From Bacteriovorax sp. Seq25_V (lineage in GTDB: Bacteria > Bdellovibrionota > Bacteriovoracia > Bacteriovoracales > Bacteriovoracaceae): a stretch of 64,000 nt of DNA. The position numbers were made by a program, and so were the translations under genes. Shown here in pieces: positions 24,514 to 33,590 of this stretch (position 1 is the first letter of the stretch; each line of letters opens with the position of its first letter). Location of the stretch: contig NZ_AUNI01000021.1 in assembly GCF_000447795.1 (NCBI RefSeq), positions 1 through 64,000 of the forward strand, written 5' to 3'. The notes beneath the pieces are model-generated. The model saw only the letters and a list, made by a program, of their open reading frames with translations, was not told the origin of the DNA and searched no databases.

Positions 24514-24564
24514 TTGCTCTTTTGCCCCTACGACTGCTAGAATCTATCAACGGGCGGAGGCTCG
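24514..24564 (+). promoter_or_regulatory. fliW promoter and GGAG-tetraloop leader hairpin
   Basis: TTGCTC (24514-24519), 18 bases, then extended -10 TGC-TAGAAT (24538-24543). Transcription would begin near 24550, exactly where the hairpin CGGGC-GGAG-GCTCG (24551-24564, one G-U pair) starts. A second GGA follows at 24567 and a third is the ribosome site at 24574. Candidate CsrA target. Confidence 0.5.
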
Positions 24565-24583
24565 ACGGAATTTGGAGGCACAC

Positions 24584-25150
24584 GTGAAAATTAACACAAC
24601 AAGATTCGGTGAACTAGAAGTTGATAAAAAAGATATAATTACTTTTGAAGAAGGTATTTTAGGTTTTGAAAACTTAAGAGATTTCTTTGTTGTTGATCCA
24701 GGCGATCAAACACTTATCCTTTGGCTACAATCTTGTGAAAGTGGAGAAACCGCATTTCCAATTATCGAACCAAAAATCTTCAAAGCAGATTATACAATTA
24801 GTTTACTACCATCAGAGCTAAATAGTTTATCATTAGAGAATCTTTCTAATGCAAGCGTATACGCTATACTAACTATTCCTCAAGATGTAACAACAATGTC
24901 TGCAAACCTTAAAGCGCCAGTTATCATTAACAATGCAACTAAGAAAGCAAGACAAATTGTTTTACAAGATAGCAAACTTGAAGTTAAGCATCCAATGTAT
25001 GCTGACCTTAAAAAGTCTATTGTATCTTATCACTCTGACGATTCTGTTAGAACAAGAGTTTCACAGACTCAACCAACAGTTATTGCTCAAGCTGAGACAA
25101 CAGACACAGCAACTCCAAATACTCATAAAGAAAATTTACAAGAACTATAA
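24584..25150 (+). CDS. fliW: Flagellar assembly factor FliW
   Basis: FliW binds CsrA allosterically and relieves its repression of flagellin or other flagellar mRNAs; free FliW is titrated by flagellin. The protein starts at GTG (24584) behind GGAGG; the TTG at 24572 lies within the ribosome site. Family motifs are FGELEVDKKDIITFEEGILG, then FFVVDPGDQTLILWLQS, FPIIEP, and KAPVIINNATKKARQIVL. The 188-residue protein carries a 40-residue C-terminal tail rich in Gln and Thr beyond the usual end. A terminator follows. Confidence 0.95.
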   Translation: MKINTTRFGELEVDKKDIITFEEGILGFENLRDFFVVDPGDQTLILWLQSCESGETAFPIIEPKIFKADYTISLLPSELNSLSLENLSNASVYAILTIPQDVTTMSANLKAPVIINNATKKARQIVLQDSKLEVKHPMYADLKKSIVSYHSDDSVRTRVSQTQPTVIAQAETTDTATPNTHKENLQEL

Positions 25151-25151
25151 A

Positions 25152-25184
25152 AAAGAAAACCACCGAGAGGTGGTTTTCTTTTTA
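25152..25184 (+). terminator. Rho-independent terminator after fliW
   Basis: GAAAACCACC pairs with GGTGGTTTTC around the loop GAGA and is followed by CTTTTTAT. The A-rich left flank could also serve the convergent TPR gene. Confidence 0.9.
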
Positions 25185-25215
25185 TCTAAATTTTAAGATT
25201 CAATTTCAAATTTAA

Positions 25216-25947
25216 TTAAATACGCGTTTCTGTAGCTGTACGAGAAAGGTTCATATACATATGTGCTTCAGAGTTCATTGGGTCTAATGAACTAACCTTC
25301 TCCCACTCCTTCTGCGCGCTTAAAACATCACCCTTGCCATAGTAGAGAACGCCAAGAGCAATACGCCCTGGTAAGAAGTTAGGCTGCTCATTCTTAAGTC
25401 TAATGAGTTCGTCGAATGCTTTGTTCACAAAGCCCTTCTTAGCATAAACTTTTGCTACCTTAATTCTTGCTTCAAGGTTTAATGGGTCTAACTTAATGGC
25501 CTTATTATATTCATACATCGCTTCGTCATAACGATTGTATGTTAAATATAATTCAGCCATTTCATAATGCTTCAGCGAAAATTTCTTATTAATATGATTA
25601 TCATTCAATGAATCATCTTCGTTATTAAGCTTCACTCTATCGCTTGCCGTTGTGAAGATCTTTCTTGCCTCTTCATACTGACCGATATCATTCAATAGTA
25701 CCGACAAGCTGATTGCTGCGTCCGTGTGAGATGGCTCAACTTCAAGTACTCGCTTGAAAGCTTTAATGGCCTTCGAGATCTCACCTTTAATGTGAAAAAT
25801 ATTGGCCATTAAAAATAATGACTGAGAATGATTAGGTTCTTCTTCGATAATATTTGAAAGAATATTTAGCGCAGGAGAAAATTCTTTAGCTTCAAAATGA
25901 GCTTTTGCTTTTACTAATGCTTCATCAATCTGGCGATTTTTTAACAT
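25216..25947 (-). CDS. TPR-repeat protein
   Basis: A soluble 243-residue protein made of about six tetratricopeptide repeats; canonical repeat cores include NHSQSLFLMANIFHIKGEIS, then AIKAFKRVLEVEPSHTDA, YNRYDEAMYEYNKAIKLDP and GDVLSAQKEWEKVSSLDPMN. There is no signal peptide, so it is probably cytoplasmic and acts as a protein-interaction scaffold. It lies just downstream of bamD on the same strand (16-base gap) with an AAGGATATAT ribosome site. The partner is unknown. Confidence 0.8.
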   Translation of the reverse strand: MLKNRQIDEALVKAKAHFEAKEFSPALNILSNIIEEEPNHSQSLFLMANIFHIKGEISKAIKAFKRVLEVEPSHTDAAISLSVLLNDIGQYEEARKIFTTASDRVKLNNEDDSLNDNHINKKFSLKHYEMAELYLTYNRYDEAMYEYNKAIKLDPLNLEARIKVAKVYAKKGFVNKAFDELIRLKNEQPNFLPGRIALGVLYYGKGDVLSAQKEWEKVSSLDPMNSEAHMYMNLSRTATETRI

Positions 25948-25963
25948 ATATATCCTTACAAAA

Positions 25964-26701
25964 TTATTTTAAGCAGCTTAAATATACAGAGTTGGCTTCT
26001 TTACTTTGTTTCTCTAGTAAGTCGCTTTTGTATCTACTGTAAACGTCTCTACAAATAACAGAATCGTCTAGCTTTTCGCCAATCAATAGCATCCTAAGGA
26101 CAGCATGTGACCTTAGTTCTTTATTGCTAATTTCTTTTAATATATTTCCATATCTAAATTTTGCTGACTCATAGTCCTCAGTTTTATAGTAGAAATCTGC
26201 AATATATTTCTCTTTATCAACCAGCATCTTCTCGCAAAGGTTTATCTTCTCATTTGCATCTTTTAATAGTTCTGAATTAGGGAATAAACTTCTAAGCTCA
26301 TTATAGTAATTGATAGCTTTTACTGCTGGTTGCAGATCACGGTCAAATGTCGGAGGCACTTGCTGATAGTATGACTCTGCAATCTTATACATTACATAGT
26401 CCATCTTATTACTTTTTGGATGAAAATCCTTGAATAAGATATAAGCGGCAGCAGCCTCTTCATAGTTCTCTTGAATAAACAGAATATCTGCTTGAAGTAA
26501 CTCAGCTGACGTTGCGTAATATGAGTATGGATACTGAGAACGTAGTGTGTTTAACTTTTCCGTAGCTAGGATATATCTCTTATCCGCCATCAATTCTTGA
26601 GCTTCCTTAAAAAGAACTTCAGCTTCAGTTGTCCCTGAAGGCCTCTCAATGGCACATGAAAAAAGAGTTAATAGTAATAATAGGGATATGTATTTTTGCA
26701 C
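25964..26701 (-). CDS. bamD: Outer membrane assembly lipoprotein BamD
   Basis: BamD is the essential TPR lipoprotein of the BAM complex that inserts beta-barrels into the outer membrane. I chose the GTG at 26701 behind CAGGAAG, giving a signal peptide MQKYISLLLLLTLFSC with lipobox LFSC; the longer frame has no ribosome site. TPR-like repeats include AEVLFKEAQELMADKRYILA, then LRSQYPYSYYATSAELLQAD and AYILFKDFHPKSNKMDYVMY, the classic BamD/YfiO series. Length 245 fits. Confidence 0.88.
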   Translation of the reverse strand: MQKYISLLLLLTLFSCAIERPSGTTEAEVLFKEAQELMADKRYILATEKLNTLRSQYPYSYYATSAELLQADILFIQENYEEAAAAYILFKDFHPKSNKMDYVMYKIAESYYQQVPPTFDRDLQPAVKAINYYNELRSLFPNSELLKDANEKINLCEKMLVDKEKYIADFYYKTEDYESAKFRYGNILKEISNKELRSHAVLRMLLIGEKLDDSVICRDVYSRYKSDLLEKQSKEANSVYLSCLK

Positions 26702-26777
26702 TGTAACTTCCTGAAATATATTATAAAAAGAATAACATTTTCTGAGCAATTACGTCAAAATTCAAGTTCTATTAATC

Positions 26778-27824
26778 TCAGCTATTTGAGGAATATAAGT
26801 CACCTAGGACATCTGTAAAAATCAACTTACACGCCGCAGCTAAAGGAATTGAGATAATCATTCCGCCGATTCCCATAAATTGAGAACCAAGAATAACACT
26901 TCCAACTACAACCACTGGATGAAGATCTACAATTTTTGATACAAGGATTGGGAATACAATCGCCATATCTATGGCATTGGCAATGAGATATAGCATTGTG
27001 AGCGCACCAAATGTAGTACCATATCCGTACTCTACTACTCCAAAAATTAAAGCAGGAACAGTTCCCAGTACTGGACCAAGGTAAGGAATAACATTAGTTG
27101 CAAATGCAATGATTCCAAAAATTAATGCAAAACGGACGTCTAAAATAAAGAGTCCAGTTGTAATGATAATCCCCAAAATACTTGCTTCGATAAATTTTGC
27201 GAAAATATAATCACCTAACTGCTTATTAAATTGGTGACTAAGAATATAGAATTTTTCAAAAACACTATTAGGAGCAAAACCAAGAAACTTTTTTCTAAAT
27301 GAGCCAAAATCTTTCAACAGAAAGAATACAAATAATGGAATAACAAATATCCACTCTAGCGCTCGTGAGAGAAGATTTGGTACCGCGATTAATAGTGAAC
27401 TTACACCATTTTTAATGTAAGCAAAACCATCCGTTACATAGCTATCCTGAAGCTCAAACCCTGTTTTTTCTTGTACTTTGGTTTTAACTTTAAAATATTC
27501 TTTTTTTACATAGGATTCAATTTTCGGAGTGTAGTATTGAATATTATTTGCTTCACTCGAAATAATAGGAACAATTTTTACAATCGGGTATGTAGAAAAG
27601 AACAAGAGCCCTACAAGTATCAATAGAGCACTTAGTGTTCTCGAAATACCAATCTTAATTAACTTCTGCATAAAAGGATTTAATACCAGATATATAATAT
27701 AGGAAATAATCAACGGTACTGTTATACGCGGGAGAAACACAAGTATTGATATCGTTACCAGTGTCATCAAAATAAAGAGTATTAATTTGACAGTATCTTT
27801 CGGATTATTGGTTTTTATCAGCAT
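26778..27824 (-). CDS. AI-2E family transporter (PerM/YdiK type)
   Basis: A 348-residue inner-membrane protein with about seven to eight hydrophobic helices. It follows the AI-2E exporter (UPF0118) family: an N-terminal pair of helices with SYIIYLVLNPFMQKL, a soluble middle segment, then LLSRALEWIFVIPLFVFFLL and the C-terminal AFATNVIPYLGPVLGTVPAL and IVDLHPVVVVGSVILGSQFM motifs. Substrates in the family range from autoinducer-2 to ions, so none is claimed. The start overlaps the upstream cyclic-nucleotide-binding gene by 20 bases, indicating one transcript. Confidence 0.88.
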   Translation of the reverse strand: MLIKTNNPKDTVKLILFILMTLVTISILVFLPRITVPLIISYIIYLVLNPFMQKLIKIGISRTLSALLILVGLLFFSTYPIVKIVPIISSEANNIQYYTPKIESYVKKEYFKVKTKVQEKTGFELQDSYVTDGFAYIKNGVSSLLIAVPNLLSRALEWIFVIPLFVFFLLKDFGSFRKKFLGFAPNSVFEKFYILSHQFNKQLGDYIFAKFIEASILGIIITTGLFILDVRFALIFGIIAFATNVIPYLGPVLGTVPALIFGVVEYGYGTTFGALTMLYLIANAIDMAIVFPILVSKIVDLHPVVVVGSVILGSQFMGIGGMIISIPLAAACKLIFTDVLGDLYSSNS

Positions 27825-28425
27825 TTTCTTCTTCCAGTACTTTTACTCTATCTTTTAATTTTCTTACTTCTTGTGTTACAGAATAAAGCCTGTTTGAAAT
27901 AATTAGTGAAATTGATTGCAGTAGCTTTGATGCAATTACTGGTCTCTCATTGATTATAATATCAAGGTCAGGCTTAAAGATTCCAAGCAGCTCACATGGC
28001 TCCTTCGCAACTGCAGTAGCATTTCTAAGATGTCTTTCTTGCAAAAGTGCAAGCTCGCCAAAGTAGTCATTTTTTTCTAAGCTTACAACGACTTTACTAT
28101 GGAGCTCTGTTGTCTCACCTGTTACGGAGTGATCATTTTCGATCACAATATCGACATTACCTCTGACAATAAAATAAAATCCCACCCCAAGGTCATTTTC
28201 TCTAAAAATAATATCACCTTTCTCAAAAGTACGACTATGAAGAGCTTTCGAGAGCTCCCAAAGTTCGTAATCAGAAAAGTTTTTAAATACTTCAAGGTTT
28301 CTTAGAAATTTTGGAATTTTATTTTTAGCAGTTTTCAACAAAGGGTTTATTTGCCAAAAAAATTTAAGAAGACTGATATCAACTCTATCTATTTTTCTAT
28401 CTTCAATATTTTTTTCGTATGACAT
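27805..28425 (-). CDS. Cyclic nucleotide-binding domain protein
   Basis: A 206-residue protein with one cNMP-binding (CAP effector) domain: FSDYELWELSKAL, then FEKGDIIFRENDLGVGFYFI, VRGNVDIVI, NDYFGELALLQERHLRNATA, the phosphate-binding cassette with FGELALL and R. There is no helix-turn-helix after it; instead a short coiled coil (VRKLKDRVKVLEEENADKN) ends the protein. It could be a sensor or adaptor working with the overlapping AI-2E transporter rather than a DNA-binding regulator. The cassette keeps the Glu and Arg usual for cAMP or cGMP binding. Confidence 0.83.
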   Translation of the reverse strand: MSYEKNIEDRKIDRVDISLLKFFWQINPLLKTAKNKIPKFLRNLEVFKNFSDYELWELSKALHSRTFEKGDIIFRENDLGVGFYFIVRGNVDIVIENDHSVTGETTELHSKVVVSLEKNDYFGELALLQERHLRNATAVAKEPCELLGIFKPDLDIIINERPVIASKLLQSISLIISNRLYSVTQEVRKLKDRVKVLEEENADKNQ

Positions 28426-28437
28426 ATATATCCTTAA

Positions 28438-29094
28438 TTAAAGTACGCCTAACTCAGTTCTCTTTACCCAACCAGCATATTCTATGGGCGAAGAAATTAA
28501 CATCCAATCTTCGTATGATTTTTCTATTATTAGCTTTTGCCCTTCAGTCATTTCTTTCAATACTGGATAAATATCAGAAGGACCTTCGTATACGTCAGTC
28601 TTCTTAATATTAATTGCGACCTTATATTTCGAGTCAATATATGTCACTTTTCCAATCACAGGAAGAAATGATATTAGAACAGCAATTGCAAAGTATAAGT
28701 TCTTCTCTATCACTCTCGACTTTCTTAACAATGTTGCAACCAAGCAAAAAACTAGTGAAATGAAGAGAAATAACCCAACTGATGAAGTAACAGCAAAATC
28801 AAGGACGTTACCACTTGTCTTGCTACTTCCAGCACTAACAACCTTAACAACACTGTCTAGATTTTTATCAAGGCCTGGGTAATTGAAGCCTATCTTCTTC
28901 GCTTTCTCAAGATTATATCGCGCGGCACCAAACTCATTACTGCGTGCTAATACTGTTCCCAAATTATAATGAAATTGACCTAAATCTACGTCATTTTTGA
29001 TCGTGATTAGACCATCTTTTACTTTGTCATATTTGCCATTTAAATAGGCTTGTTCTAATTCTTTTAATGTTTTATTTGTGTTACTATCTGCCAT
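28438..29094 (-). CDS. TPR-membrane-SH3-like protein (BatE-like)
   Basis: A 218-residue protein with an N-terminal TPR-like region (LEQAYLNGKYDKV, FHYNLGTVLARSNEFGAARY), two transmembrane helices (about 98-120 and 132-150) and a C-terminal SH3b-like domain (TDVYEGPSDIYPVLKEMTEG, then WMLISSPIEYAGWVKRTELG). The layout resembles BatE proteins of Bat aerotolerance operons, but the other bat genes are absent. The SH3b domain may bind cell-wall peptide. It leads a minus-strand group with the cNMP-binding and AI-2E genes. Confidence 0.65.
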   Translation of the reverse strand: MADSNTNKTLKELEQAYLNGKYDKVKDGLITIKNDVDLGQFHYNLGTVLARSNEFGAARYNLEKAKKIGFNYPGLDKNLDSVVKVVSAGSSKTSGNVLDFAVTSSVGLFLFISLVFCLVATLLRKSRVIEKNLYFAIAVLISFLPVIGKVTYIDSKYKVAINIKKTDVYEGPSDIYPVLKEMTEGQKLIIEKSYEDWMLISSPIEYAGWVKRTELGVL

Positions 29095-29100
29095 GAAAGT

Positions 29101-29129
29101 ATTATCCTTTTACAATAATAAGTTTGCAA
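29101..29129 (-). promoter_or_regulatory. Promoter of the BatE-like gene with palindromic -35
   Basis: On the minus strand TTGCAA (29124-29129) is 17 bases from GATAAT (29101-29106). TTGCAA is its own reverse complement, so the same hexamer could act as the -35 for astC on the plus strand, where TATAGA lies 19 bases further on (29149-29154). Confidence 0.4.
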
Positions 29130-29168
29130 GTTGGTGATAATTCTACCCTATAGATAAAGGAATAACAT

Positions 29169-30536
29169 ATGATTAACGGAGTAAATTCTGAAGAAATTCA
29201 ATCAAATATAAATAAACTCTTTTCTTCTATTCTCAAAGAACAACAAAAATATACAGCAATAAAAGCAGCCGATGAGGATAAGAAACATCTTACTGAAGAA
29301 AAGTTAGCTGAATACACAAAAAACAGAGGAAAAGGTTTCTTTTATAATTATCTTTCAAGTGGAAGGGGGCATGGTCCATTCACTGAACTCATTGATGGAT
29401 CAGTTAAACTTGACTTAATTGGTGGGATTGGACCAAATATTCTTGGTCACTCTCACCCACTTTATATTAAAGCTCACCTTGAAGCTGCATGCTCTGACAC
29501 AATCATGTGTGGAAACTTGCAACCATATCAAGAGGCGGCAAACTTAACAAATCTTCTGATTTCCAAAGTTCAAAAAAGTAAACTTAGAAACTTTTGGTAC
29601 ACAGGTTCTGGATCTTTTGCGAATGATTTAGCGCTTAAACTAATTTGGCAAAAGAAAGACCCGGCTTATCGCCTTATTGCTTTCACAAAAGCTTTTGCAG
29701 GAAGAAGTGTTGCAACTCAAGATATCACTTACAATGCTAGCTACCGTGAAGGCATGCAAACAGCTGTTAACGTTGATCACGTTCCACACTTTGACCAAAC
29801 TAATCCAGAAGGCTCTGCTCAAAGAACAATCGATGCTCTCAATGAAGTTGTTAAACAACATCCAGGACAGCATTGTGCGATTATGCTTGAATTAGTTCAA
29901 GGAGAAGGTGGATTCATCTTTGGAGAAAAAGATTATTATGTTCAAATTTTTGAATGGGCTAAAGCACACGGCTTATATATTTGGATTGATGAAGTTCAAA
30001 CTTTTGCAAGAACAAAAGAACTTTTTGCATTTCAAACTTTAGGCCTAGATGAATATGTTGATATCGTAACTGTTGGTAAGGCCCTTCAGTGTTGTGGTAC
30101 TCTCTACTCAGATGAGCTTAATCCAAAGCCAGGTCTTATCGCAGGAACATTCAATGGTTCACTGACTGCACTAAATGCTGGAGAGAAAATTGTCCGTTAT
30201 TTGACAGAAGGTAACTTCTATGGAGAAAAAGGGCGCATGGCCGAGCTTGAGCATACTTTCATCTCTCGCTTAAAACATCTTGGAGCAACATCATGTAAGG
30301 GAAAAATCACTTATGCTGGTGGTATTGGAACGATGATTGCTTTTGAAGTTGGTGACTCATCAGGTCCTGTTACAACTAAGTTTGTTAAGGATCTCTTTGA
30401 TCGCGGACTTCTTGTTTTCACTGCAGGTAGCGCACCAACAAGAGTTAGAATGCTATTACCTGTTTGCCTCACAGATGAACAAATTGATATCGCACTTAAA
30501 ATTATTGAAGAAACAGTAATTGAAACTATAAACTAG
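29169..30536 (+). CDS. astC: Class III PLP aminotransferase, probable succinylornithine transaminase
   Basis: A fold-type I, class III aminotransferase of 455 residues. Visible parts are IGPNILGHSHPLYIKAHL, the PLP-binding SGSFANDLALK region (equivalent to SGTEAVE.A.K), IWIDEVQTFAR with the pyridine-contacting aspartate, and the Schiff-base lysine in TVGKALQ. Alone it would be called only an aminotransferase; astA and astD directly downstream (7 and 9 bases) make N2-succinylornithine the likely substrate, giving succinylglutamate semialdehyde for AstD. It is about 50 residues longer than E. coli AstC and has an unusual cysteine pair (LQCCG) beside the lysine. AstC function is inferred from context. 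Confidence 0.75.
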   Translation: MINGVNSEEIQSNINKLFSSILKEQQKYTAIKAADEDKKHLTEEKLAEYTKNRGKGFFYNYLSSGRGHGPFTELIDGSVKLDLIGGIGPNILGHSHPLYIKAHLEAACSDTIMCGNLQPYQEAANLTNLLISKVQKSKLRNFWYTGSGSFANDLALKLIWQKKDPAYRLIAFTKAFAGRSVATQDITYNASYREGMQTAVNVDHVPHFDQTNPEGSAQRTIDALNEVVKQHPGQHCAIMLELVQGEGGFIFGEKDYYVQIFEWAKAHGLYIWIDEVQTFARTKELFAFQTLGLDEYVDIVTVGKALQCCGTLYSDELNPKPGLIAGTFNGSLTALNAGEKIVRYLTEGNFYGEKGRMAELEHTFISRLKHLGATSCKGKITYAGGIGTMIAFEVGDSSGPVTTKFVKDLFDRGLLVFTAGSAPTRVRMLLPVCLTDEQIDIALKIIEETVIETIN

Positions 30537-30543
30537 GATTTCC

Positions 30544-31560
30544 ATGTTTAGATTAAGATCAGTAGCACTAGAAGATTTAAACGACTTATACGAACTCAGT
30601 TTGCTTTATACTTTTATCAATCTTCCTGCAGACAAGGAACTGATAGAAAATAAGATTAAAAGCTCACTTCAAAGTTTTTTAGATCCCGATGATGATTTCT
30701 CTGAAAATCATTACATCTTTGTTCTTGAAGACCTAGCGACTAATAAAGTAATCGGTTGTTCCATGATTCATTCACAACATGGAACTGAGGATGAGCCGCA
30801 TTTCTTTTTAAAAGTTTCTCAAGAAAATAAATTTTCACAATCAATCAATACGGGTTTCATTCATGGTACGTTAAAGTTAGGAATCGATACAGATGGACCA
30901 ACTGAGATTGGTGGTCTTATTTTAAATCCTGACTACCGTGGCAATCCAATGAAACTTGGTAAGCAATTATCTTTCGTTCGATTTCTCTACATGGCGATTT
31001 TCCCTGAGCGTTTCAAATCAACTATCCACTCGGAACTTATGCCTCCATTTGATCGCGATGGGAAGTCTCCTCTTTGGGAGGCAATTGGTAGACGTTTTCT
31101 CAATATGGAATATCATGATGCTGACATCCTAAGTAGAAAAAACAAAGAATTTATTCTTAGTCTTTTTCCAACCGGTACAATATATGAGACTTTACTTCCA
31201 ATCGAAGCAAGAAATGCAGTTGGGAAAGTAGGAAAAGATACTCTACCTGTTAAGAATATGCTTGAATCTATAGGCTTTGAGTATAATCACGAAGTCGATC
31301 CATTTGACGGAGGCCCACACTACCGTTGTGAACTTAAAGATTTAAAACCAGTTAAAGAATTATTTAAGGCAACTATCAGCTTCGCTGACTCACCAAAATC
31401 TTCTTGGTTCCTTGTCCACCTGAATAAGAGTCCCTACAGCTTTGAAGCCGTTTGTGTTAAAGGAAATCGTGATGGTGAGAACTTGATCATCAATTCAAAG
31501 TTCAAGTCTCTTTTCAAGGACGTTGATGGTGCTCAAACTTTTACAACTATTCCAATCTAG
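30544..31560 (+). CDS. astA: Arginine N-succinyltransferase
   Basis: AstA transfers succinyl from succinyl-CoA to the alpha-amino group of arginine, the first step of the AST catabolic pathway. The 338 residues, near E. coli AstA length, contain the family signature blocks TEIGGLILNPDYRGNPMKLG, KQLSFVRFLYMA, ELMPPFDRDGKSPLWEAIGR, MEYHDADILSRKNKEFI, LFPTGTIYETLLP and VDPFDGGPHYRC. It starts 7 bases after astC with an AGGA-containing site. This is the strongest evidence that the three-gene unit is for arginine breakdown; a GNAT-like fold is known for the family. Confidence 0.95.
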   Translation: MFRLRSVALEDLNDLYELSLLYTFINLPADKELIENKIKSSLQSFLDPDDDFSENHYIFVLEDLATNKVIGCSMIHSQHGTEDEPHFFLKVSQENKFSQSINTGFIHGTLKLGIDTDGPTEIGGLILNPDYRGNPMKLGKQLSFVRFLYMAIFPERFKSTIHSELMPPFDRDGKSPLWEAIGRRFLNMEYHDADILSRKNKEFILSLFPTGTIYETLLPIEARNAVGKVGKDTLPVKNMLESIGFEYNHEVDPFDGGPHYRCELKDLKPVKELFKATISFADSPKSSWFLVHLNKSPYSFEAVCVKGNRDGENLIINSKFKSLFKDVDGAQTFTTIPI

Positions 31561-31569
31561 AGAGGTTAT

Positions 31570-33084
31570 ATGTTTAAACTATTAGGTAACTATTACTACG
31601 GAAAATATACTCAACCAATTACGACAGGTGCAGGTGCTACTGAAATATTTATAAAAAGAGAATGTCCTAGTGACACAGATATTACACTTTGGACACTTCC
31701 TGTTGATTATTCGCATGTTGATGATGTGATTGAGTCGTCAGTTAAAGGTTTTAAAACTTGGAGAAACACTTCCCTAGAAGAAAGGATTCAAATTTTAAGA
31801 AACTACCAAAGTATTTTAAAAGACAAATTTGACGATATCGCAAAGTCTATTGCACTCGAAGTTGGTAAACCACTTTGGGAAGCAAAAACAGAAGCAAACT
31901 CACTTATTGCAAAAGTTGACGTTACAATTTCTGACTCTTTGCCACGAATTGAGTCTAAGACTTTTAATAACATCATGCCTGATACAAATGGGTACGTGCA
32001 CTTTAAGCCGATCGGTCCATCACTGATTATCGGCCCCTTCAATTTCCCATGCCATTTAGCTAACGGACAAATTCTAAGTGCTCTAATCTCTGGTAACTCA
32101 ATCATCTTTAAGCCCTCAGAAAAGACTTGCTACAGTTCTCAACTCATGTTTGATTGCCTAGCAAAAGCAGGTTTTCCAGAAGGTGTAGTTAACTTGATTC
32201 AAGGCGATGGTGAAACAGCTAGACGTCTTTTAAAGTCAAAAGAGATTAAAGGTGTCTTCTTCACTGGCTCAAAAGATGTTGGTCTCAAGATCCTAGAAGC
32301 AACACATTCGGACTTATCAAAACTTGTATCCCTTGAACTGGGTGGTAAAAATACTGCAATTGTTGATGAAACAGCTGATCTTGACTTTGCTCTTGAAGAA
32401 CTAATTAAAGGTGCTTTTTTAACTGCTGGTCAACGTTGCACTTCTACCGCCATTGTCGCTATTCACGAATCAATTGCAGATGATTTTATTAATCGTTTTC
32501 ATGATTTAGCGAAGAGACTAATTGTTGATCACCCTCTCGATAGTGAAGTAGAACCATTTATGGGTCCTCTAATCGACCAACGTTCTGTTGATCAGTATTT
32601 GCTCTTTATGGGAATGGCAAAGCGTGAAGGAATTCAAGAAATAATGCGTGGAAAGCACCTTGAAAAAGCGAAACATGGTTACTATGTAACACCATCGATT
32701 CATCGTACTGATAAGTTTGATCCAAAATCACATTTCTTAACAAGTGAAATTTTTGGGCCTAATTGTACATTTATCACTTACAAAAACTTCGAAGATGCTA
32801 TTGATATTGCAAATAGTACAGAATATGGTCTTGCGGCTTCTGTCTTTACTAAAGACCCAGAACGCTTCAAGTATGCTGTTCAAAATATAGATAGTGGTCT
32901 TATTAACTTAAATAGATCAACAGTTGGAGCTAGTGCAAAACTTCCATTTGGTGGGGTTAAAAACTCTGGAAACTACCATCCGGCAGCTGTAACGACTATA
33001 GATTCATGTGTATACCAAATGGCGACACTCGAAATTTATAATACTCAGGCAACAGGTAATATTCCTGGACTAATGAATAGTTAA
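31570..33084 (+). CDS. astD: Succinylglutamate semialdehyde dehydrogenase
   Basis: An NAD-dependent aldehyde dehydrogenase of 504 residues that would oxidise N-succinylglutamate semialdehyde to succinylglutamate. Diagnostic motifs are IGPFNFPCHLANGQILSALI, KPSEKT, FTGSKDVG, the general-base glutamate in LVSLELGGKN, and the catalytic cysteine in AGQRCTSTA. Context in an astC-astA-astD operon supports AstD rather than another ALDH. AstB (dihydrolase) and AstE (desuccinylase) are not in the window. Its last bases overlap the convergent gene's stop. Confidence 0.93.
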   Translation: MFKLLGNYYYGKYTQPITTGAGATEIFIKRECPSDTDITLWTLPVDYSHVDDVIESSVKGFKTWRNTSLEERIQILRNYQSILKDKFDDIAKSIALEVGKPLWEAKTEANSLIAKVDVTISDSLPRIESKTFNNIMPDTNGYVHFKPIGPSLIIGPFNFPCHLANGQILSALISGNSIIFKPSEKTCYSSQLMFDCLAKAGFPEGVVNLIQGDGETARRLLKSKEIKGVFFTGSKDVGLKILEATHSDLSKLVSLELGGKNTAIVDETADLDFALEELIKGAFLTAGQRCTSTAIVAIHESIADDFINRFHDLAKRLIVDHPLDSEVEPFMGPLIDQRSVDQYLLFMGMAKREGIQEIMRGKHLEKAKHGYYVTPSIHRTDKFDPKSHFLTSEIFGPNCTFITYKNFEDAIDIANSTEYGLAASVFTKDPERFKYAVQNIDSGLINLNRSTVGASAKLPFGGVKNSGNYHPAAVTTIDSCVYQMATLEIYNTQATGNIPGLMNS

Positions 33085-33590
33085 TATTGTTTTTTATCGA
33101 TAAGAACACCGGCTCGGGAAGATTTTGTTAGATCATCTTTCAAAATCTTCTCCTGCTCAATGTCTACATTGGCATTTTTCATATATAAGCCCATGACTTC
33201 TTTCTTTTTAAGCTTGGACTGAACATATTTAAATCTTTCTTTTTCGTTTAAGATGAAAAGTGAAGTTACTACAGACTCACCTTTTTTATTAACAGCCGTA
33301 TTTTCGAATTCTTTTTTATGAAAGAAGTGCTCAATATATTCGCACACCTCAGAACCAGCAACTTCATACACCCTTTCAACTTCAGCAACATCTTCTTGCT
33401 TCTTATTAAAAGGTAGAATCTTTGCACCCTCACCATTTTCTGCAAAGCTTGGTAGAGCATCATCCTCGTAAAGGTCCATAAGGTCCGTCAAGGCCCTTCT
33501 CGAACTTCCAGTAGAGGCATTCGTCAGCTCAGCAATTTCTTCTGGCGTCAGAATTCTAAGAATGTCGGTCAAAAATGATAATGCTGCCAT
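33081..33590 (-). CDS. Unknown cytoplasmic protein
   Basis: A 169-residue, charged, lysine- and glutamate-rich protein with no signal peptide or membrane segment and no domain I recognise. The N-terminal segment ILTPEEIAELTNASTGSSRR looks like a helix-turn-helix-sized helix pair but lacks a clear DNA-binding signature. It is convergent with and overlaps astD by four bases; its promoter side faces the tRNA-Asn gene 165 bases away. No operon partner. Confidence 0.55.
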   Translation of the reverse strand: MAALSFLTDILRILTPEEIAELTNASTGSSRRALTDLMDLYEDDALPSFAENGEGAKILPFNKKQEDVAEVERVYEVAGSEVCEYIEHFFHKKEFENTAVNKKGESVVTSLFILNEKERFKYVQSKLKKKEVMGLYMKNANVDIEQEKILKDDLTKSSRAGVLIDKKQY

